A DNA stretch of 64,000 bases from Chalara sp. BL73 (taxonomy: Eukaryota; Ascomycota; Leotiomycetes; Helotiales): positions 1 to 64,000 of the forward strand of contig CAKJVC010000149.1 of the NCBI GenBank assembly GCA_918026815.1, written 5' to 3'. Both the position numbers and the translations under genes were made by a program. The notes under the pieces are model-generated. The model was given only the letters and a program-made list of their open reading frames with translations, did no database searches and was not told where the DNA came from. Below, in pieces: positions 59,641-64,000 of this stretch (position 1 is its first letter; every line of letters starts with the position of its first letter).

Positions 59641-61886
59641 ATGCCTGTGCACACCACCGACCGCGCATCTTCGCAGCGCGATAGTATCGAGAGTCTAGAT
59701 AATCTTGAGATGCATGATCGTGGAGATGGAGGATCCGCGGAACGACTTCTGCCAGATGGCGATGGCTTAGGTGTAACAGGAGGGCAAAAGCGCAAAAGTA
59801 TATCGCGTGTGTAAGTACTTACTTGAAATGACTGCGATGTCTGAAACTAGGCCTAATTGCCAGAGACATGTCTTGTACATGCATGTTATTCCCCGCCAGC
59901 TGAAACTTTCCATCGCTAACTTGAACTTTCTGCAGTAAATTAGGATGTGCCATTGTTGGACTTATGGTTGCCGCCATGGCAATCTCTGTTGCGGTGACTT
60001 TGATCATTGGAAATTTGCTCGTCAAAGAATTCAACAAAATTGAGGATAAGGCTTTCGGGGACTTCCGCAGACCAGCAAAAGACTATATTCTGGATCCCGC
60101 TTGGGACTTTGACGCTCCTCGCCAAATAAGGACATATAAATGGACTATAGTTGATATTGAAGGAAATCCTGATGGAGTCTTTCGCCCACTGCTCACAATA
60201 AATGGCCAATTTCCGGGACCGTTGATTGAATGCAATGAGGGTGATACTTTGTCTATTGAAGTGGACAATCAAAGTGTTAACTCGACTGCGCTGCACTTCC
60301 ATGGCATCTTCCAAAATGGTACGAACTTTATGGACGGCACTCCGGGACTTACCCAATGCCCAATTGCTCCTGGTCGCACATTTCGGTATGAGTTTACAAT
60401 CTCTGGGCAGTCAGGGACATATTACTATCATGGACATATGGCTCTACAAGCGTCTGACGGTCTGTTTGGCCCACTTATCGTGCATTCCAGGGATGAAAGA
60501 ATGTTACAGAAGGTTCCTTACTCATCTGACCGAGTCTTGATGGTCCAAGACTATTACCATGATCCTAGTAGCGTGCCCCTTCTGACTTCTCTTGAGTCGG
60601 GCAACGAAGGCGCTCCAATTCCAGATGGGGCATTGATTAATGGGCTGAACCAAAGGGACTGCTCTGCACTTCCTCATCGAAAGTGTGATAATTTTACAGC
60701 TACGTTACCATCTTTCAACTTAGCCGCTGATGCTACTCATCGTCTACGATTGATTAATGTTGGGGCGCTGGCAGCTTTCCAGGTGTCTGTGGATGAACAC
60801 GAATTTTCTATAACCGAAGTAGATGGGACAGACATTTTCCCTGTAAAGGAAACAAGTCTCCTAATCAATGCTGCTCAACGATACAGTTTAGTGATACGGG
60901 CTGACCAGACTACTGCTAAATCTTTCTGGCTTCGCGCGAGGATGATGTCACATTGCTGGAATGAGCCCGACATCCCTGGTGATGGGGCCAATGAAGTGAA
61001 GGCTGTAGTTCATTATTCTCCCGACTTTGAGTCTATTTCTGAGATAATGGCTCACCCTTCAACTACAAACTCTGTTGAGCACGCGATACAATGCAAAGAC
61101 ATGAACACGACAGCATATATTCCAGTGGCTTACAGACCTGCTCCTCACGTAGCAGACCATAGCTACTACCTTCGCTCTAATATCGAGATCGGAGACTGGC
61201 GACTGGAAAGGGGATTTTTCAACACATCCACTTTTAGGCCTAATCTTCAGGAACCAACTCTTCATAGGACCATAGAAGGACTGGCAAGTGGCAATGCATC
61301 ATTCACTGCTTCAAGTTCCACGGACGGCGTGAATTCGGTAGCTTATGATCTTAAGAACAACTTTTTGATTCAGCACTCCGGAATCAAGGTTGTGGACTTG
61401 ATCATACAAAACTTTGATGAAGGAAACCACCCAATGCATTTGCATGGCCATAAATTCTGGATCCTAGGACAAGGCCATGGGTATTTTCCTGGGTATGAGA
61501 CGCTTGGTATGAAAGAGAATGGTCACGGTGTTCTCGAGAGCCACGAAGGTATGCTGGAACATCTGATGACAAGAGATGTCGCCTCCATAGAGGGGTATGG
61601 TTGGCTTGCACTGGTTAGCATGTTACCAAGATAGCTCATGAGAGTATTGCTGATTTGTTGACAGAGGTTTGTGGCAGATAATCCAGGTGTATGGGCTTTC
61701 CATTGTCATATGGCTTTTCATTCAGAAGCCGGCCTAGCGATGCAATTCCTGAGCCGTGTAGACGAGGTTGCCAAATGGAAAGTCCCAGAGGAAAGCGCAC
61801 GCTTATGTCAGGTTAGTCTGGAAGAGTTGGAGAAGGGTAGTACCCCGAAGGATAGCCTGTGGTTTGGCTCAGGAATTGGACGGTGA
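59641..61886 (+). CDS. Membrane-anchored multicopper oxidase (laccase/ferroxidase-like)
   Basis: Exons 59641-59810, 59936-61613 and 61665-61886 give 689 residues; introns are 125 and 51 nt. The N terminus is hydrophilic and acidic for about 57 residues, then a single hydrophobic segment (CAIVGLMVAAMAISVAVTLI, about 61-80) suggests a type II membrane anchor rather than a cleaved signal. Three cupredoxin domains follow with all copper motifs: HFHG at about 175, YYYHGHM at about 220, HPMHLHGHKF at about 554-563 and HCHMAFHSEAGL from 629, with Cys630 as the type 1 ligand. The residue ten after that Cys is Leu640, the leucine class. These enzymes oxidise phenols, pigment precursors or Fe(II) while reducing O2 to water. 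The substrate cannot be told from sequence: I could not place the acidic iron-site residues of Fet3. The protein ends WFGSGIGR with TGA at 61884-61886. Confidence 0.93.
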
Positions 61887-63947
61887 AAGCGAATCAACAA
61901 AATATACTATCAGGACAGCCGCTCCTCATGCCAATCTGTGCTACAAATAAGCATTGGGTAAGCCATTCTTGCAAAGTAAATCTTGGTTTCTTCCTAACAT
62001 CAGACAAGGGCTCGGATCTGCGCAATGCTGCAATAACTTCTATTGCGGGGCAAAGTACGGTACGAAGATCAATGGCGCTCGATCAATAAGGAAGCCGATT
62101 AAAACTTTGCAGGATCTTGAAAGGGATGGTGAAACATCCTCTCTTTAAGGAACGATTGTTGCCAAGAGGCGGAATCTTGCAGCAACAATATGCAGTCTTG
62201 CGTAAGATCTTATTAATGATAATATATGGGGATCGGGTGTCTGGTTGTATCTATAAACATAATAGATTAACATAGCACTCCAAAGACATTCATACGAGGT
62301 TGAAGCAATTCGTCGGAGATAAGCGATCTTAAGTCCATCTTTATTTAAAGTATTTGGCGGTTCAGTTCTGGAATAGAGGAAGAGAAGTTTCTACTGTGCT
62401 TGTTTCTCTCAATGATAATCGAATCTCGAGTAGAATGAGTCATTTACAGGTCCCAGCGTGAGCTAAGATGGAATTGGTAAGCAGGAGTAGCAAGCTGCCA
62501 TTCAGCGGTTGTGATTAGGCTAGGGGGCATTAAAAGAGGACGAGTCTCTTTGCTGCCTCAAATCATTGCCGGAAACCACACTCCCAGTTATATATAACGT
62601 GGCGACAATTTGCAATCAAACCGACTTCTCCGAAACCCCACGAACATTCTGTGGGCATTTTCTGCTTACGTGACCCCCGTTATAACGGACCTACGGTGGT
62701 AGAGGCCGCCGATACTTTGGACTTTGGGCCTTGAAAGGGAGCAGCCAGTGACGTCCGTTAATCAACCCCGCCCACTACTCAGCCTTGTGAATGCAGGTCC
62801 ACTATCTCGACCTCACTTTTCACACCGTCAACATCTCGTGGTGCATGTCGCATTCAATATTGGCCTCATTTGCGTCATTCCGAGGCCTTTGGAATACTGC
62901 GAGAATTCCGCGTTTACCGATCGAAAGATTCTCGGGCACGCCGTAACAAAGAAGCTTCAATTTGTAAGATATTGGGCTCGACTAGATCAAATGCAACAGC
63001 GAAAGAATTGGCACTGACTTCCTTCCAGTTGCTTCAGGAACCCCCGGGCTTATCTCCTTACTGCTCCGTCCCACACACTTCCATCTGCGGACCATTCTAT
63101 AGCTTTGACTCGGCGAAGCCTGGTCGGCGCGTCTGCTACAGAACTTGCCAACAACAAGCAAAGTTAGTGGGCAGCACTTTGGTCGCCGAAGGTCCACTTG
63201 AGGCCAATCTGCAATATCGCCTTGCATTGACGTAGACTGCACGTTGCTTTGCGACATCATTCTAGCGGTTCTGCCTCTCGATTCCGCCACATTTTGGAAC
63301 AGTCGCAGGTTTTGGTCCAGCCGAGATTTAGAAGATCATCCGTACGCTGGGGTAACGGCTAGCGCAACCATTTCATTCAAGGAGGGAAGGTAGGCACATC
63401 ATTGAGTAAGCCAGTAAGCGGCTGGGTATCGCATAAAGCCGCAATATTGCACTGGCAGTATTCTATGCTGGTATATGAGAGTTCCTTAGCGCCCAGCGCA
63501 ATTGACCCAAGATCTTAAGGGGTTGGCATTGCGAAGGACTACGCCAGGAGTGATCTAGTTGAGAACTCAATCGCAAGTCCGACAGAAGGGAGGCAGCCTA
63601 TATACGCGGTCAAGACGGTTAACATCGAGATCTGTGTATGGACATAAGGCCTGCTGTCAGCTGCATCTACAACCCTATCTCCACCAGTTACCCTCAAAAG
63701 ACCCTGTGTCTGATCTAGCCGACTGCGGTTTGGAATTGGAGAACAGGTTGACCGCCACCCAGAAGACGAATCTTATTGGACACATCGCTGTCAAGGTCAG
63801 ATTAGACCCGCGTAACAACTGTGAGCACTCGATAAAAGGCTTCTCTATTAGTGAGATACGGGTCAATTCCCACTTTACTGAGTGATTATACTATCAACCT
63901 CTTTTACGTTGTGCTCTCCGCCCGCACTTAAGGAATTACTATTGATC
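61887..63947. other. Intergenic region near the window end
   Basis: About 2 kb without a supported gene. A 64-codon frame at 61954-62148 with several Cys starts 68 bases past the oxidase stop, but nothing ties it to a family. The second kilobase is probably the promoter and leader of the gene that may begin at 63948. Confidence 0.45.
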
Positions 63948-64000
63948 ATGACACCAACGCCTCCTTCTACCACCTCCTCGAGTGCCGGCGGGCACTCTCC
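63948..64000 (+). CDS. Possible start of a truncated gene (window edge)
   Basis: An ATG at 63948 opens MTPTPPSTTSSSAGGHS and runs off the window. A Ser/Thr/Pro-rich start like this is common in fungal transcription factors and other regulators. Only 17 codons are visible, so neither the gene nor its product can be confirmed. Confidence 0.3.
   Translation, partial: MTPTPPSTTSSSAGGHS

Noticed and set aside
61954..62148. 64-codon Cys-containing frame just after the multicopper oxidase stop
   Set aside because: No in-frame link to the oxidase was found and there is no family resemblance; likely 3' flank.
62792..62950. Short frame of about 51 codons opening MQVHYLDLTF
   Set aside because: Too short and without domain or splice evidence; possibly a leader uORF only.
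1..64000. CRISPR array, operon-like gene order or bacterial insertion sequence
   Set aside because: The intron-rich, widely spaced genes are eukaryotic; no direct-repeat array with regular spacers and no transposase motif was seen.

Overview
The window reads as nuclear DNA of a filamentous ascomycete. Genes sit on both strands, are far apart, and are cut by short GT-AG introns (mostly 42-80 nt) with CTAAC/CTAAT-like branch sites. It carries fungal hallmarks: a velvet regulator (VeA), an Nha1-type antiporter, an Spt23/Mga2-type factor, Abp1 and a Grx3/4-type glutaredoxin. The protein sequences resemble what I know of Leotiomycetes, but that placement is inference. All exon structures were assembled by hand from reading frames and splice signals; no search was run.

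Layout. 1-6.5 kb: a CorA-like membrane protein followed by an unusual protein kinase, same strand. 6.5-16.6 kb: a relic-rich segment with no intact gene that I can find. It holds a 5'-truncated, frameshifted arylsulfotransferase-like fragment and a junction between a STAND/NLR-type N-terminal fragment and a 5'-truncated RNase H1 copy. 16.6-31.9 kb: conserved genes: Na+/H+ antiporter, ER-anchored IPT/ankyrin transcription factor, an uncharacterised Ser-rich protein, and VeA. 31.9-38.4 kb: a 6.4-kb stretch without a credible gene upstream of veA, full of microsatellites and homopolymers. 38.4-42 kb: a small F-box protein, a MITE-like inverted repeat, and a decayed aminoglycoside-phosphotransferase-like (APH) gene. 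42.7-64 kb: a very large F-box/zinc-finger protein, Abp1, a CYSTM peptide divergent from the glutaredoxin, an acid phosphatase divergent from a membrane-anchored multicopper oxidase, and a possible gene start cut by the window end.

How the genes fit together. Most are independent housekeeping or regulatory genes: ion homeostasis (Nha1), lipid/hypoxia-type membrane sensing (Spt23/Mga2-like), light and development (VeA), ubiquitin targeting (two F-box proteins), actin patches (Abp1), and iron/redox (Grx, multicopper oxidase). The two divergent pairs share intergenic regions of about 1-1.3 kb and could be co-regulated. The accessory character is concentrated at 1-16.6 kb and 39.5-42 kb, where pseudogenes, a repeat and fast-evolving signalling-type proteins lie.

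I see no CRISPR array, tRNA, rRNA, intact transposase or clear secondary-metabolite cluster. The most unusual items are the pseudogene junction at about 14.9 kb, the inverted repeat at about 40 kb, the kinase architecture, and the 1,710-residue F-box/zinc-finger protein.
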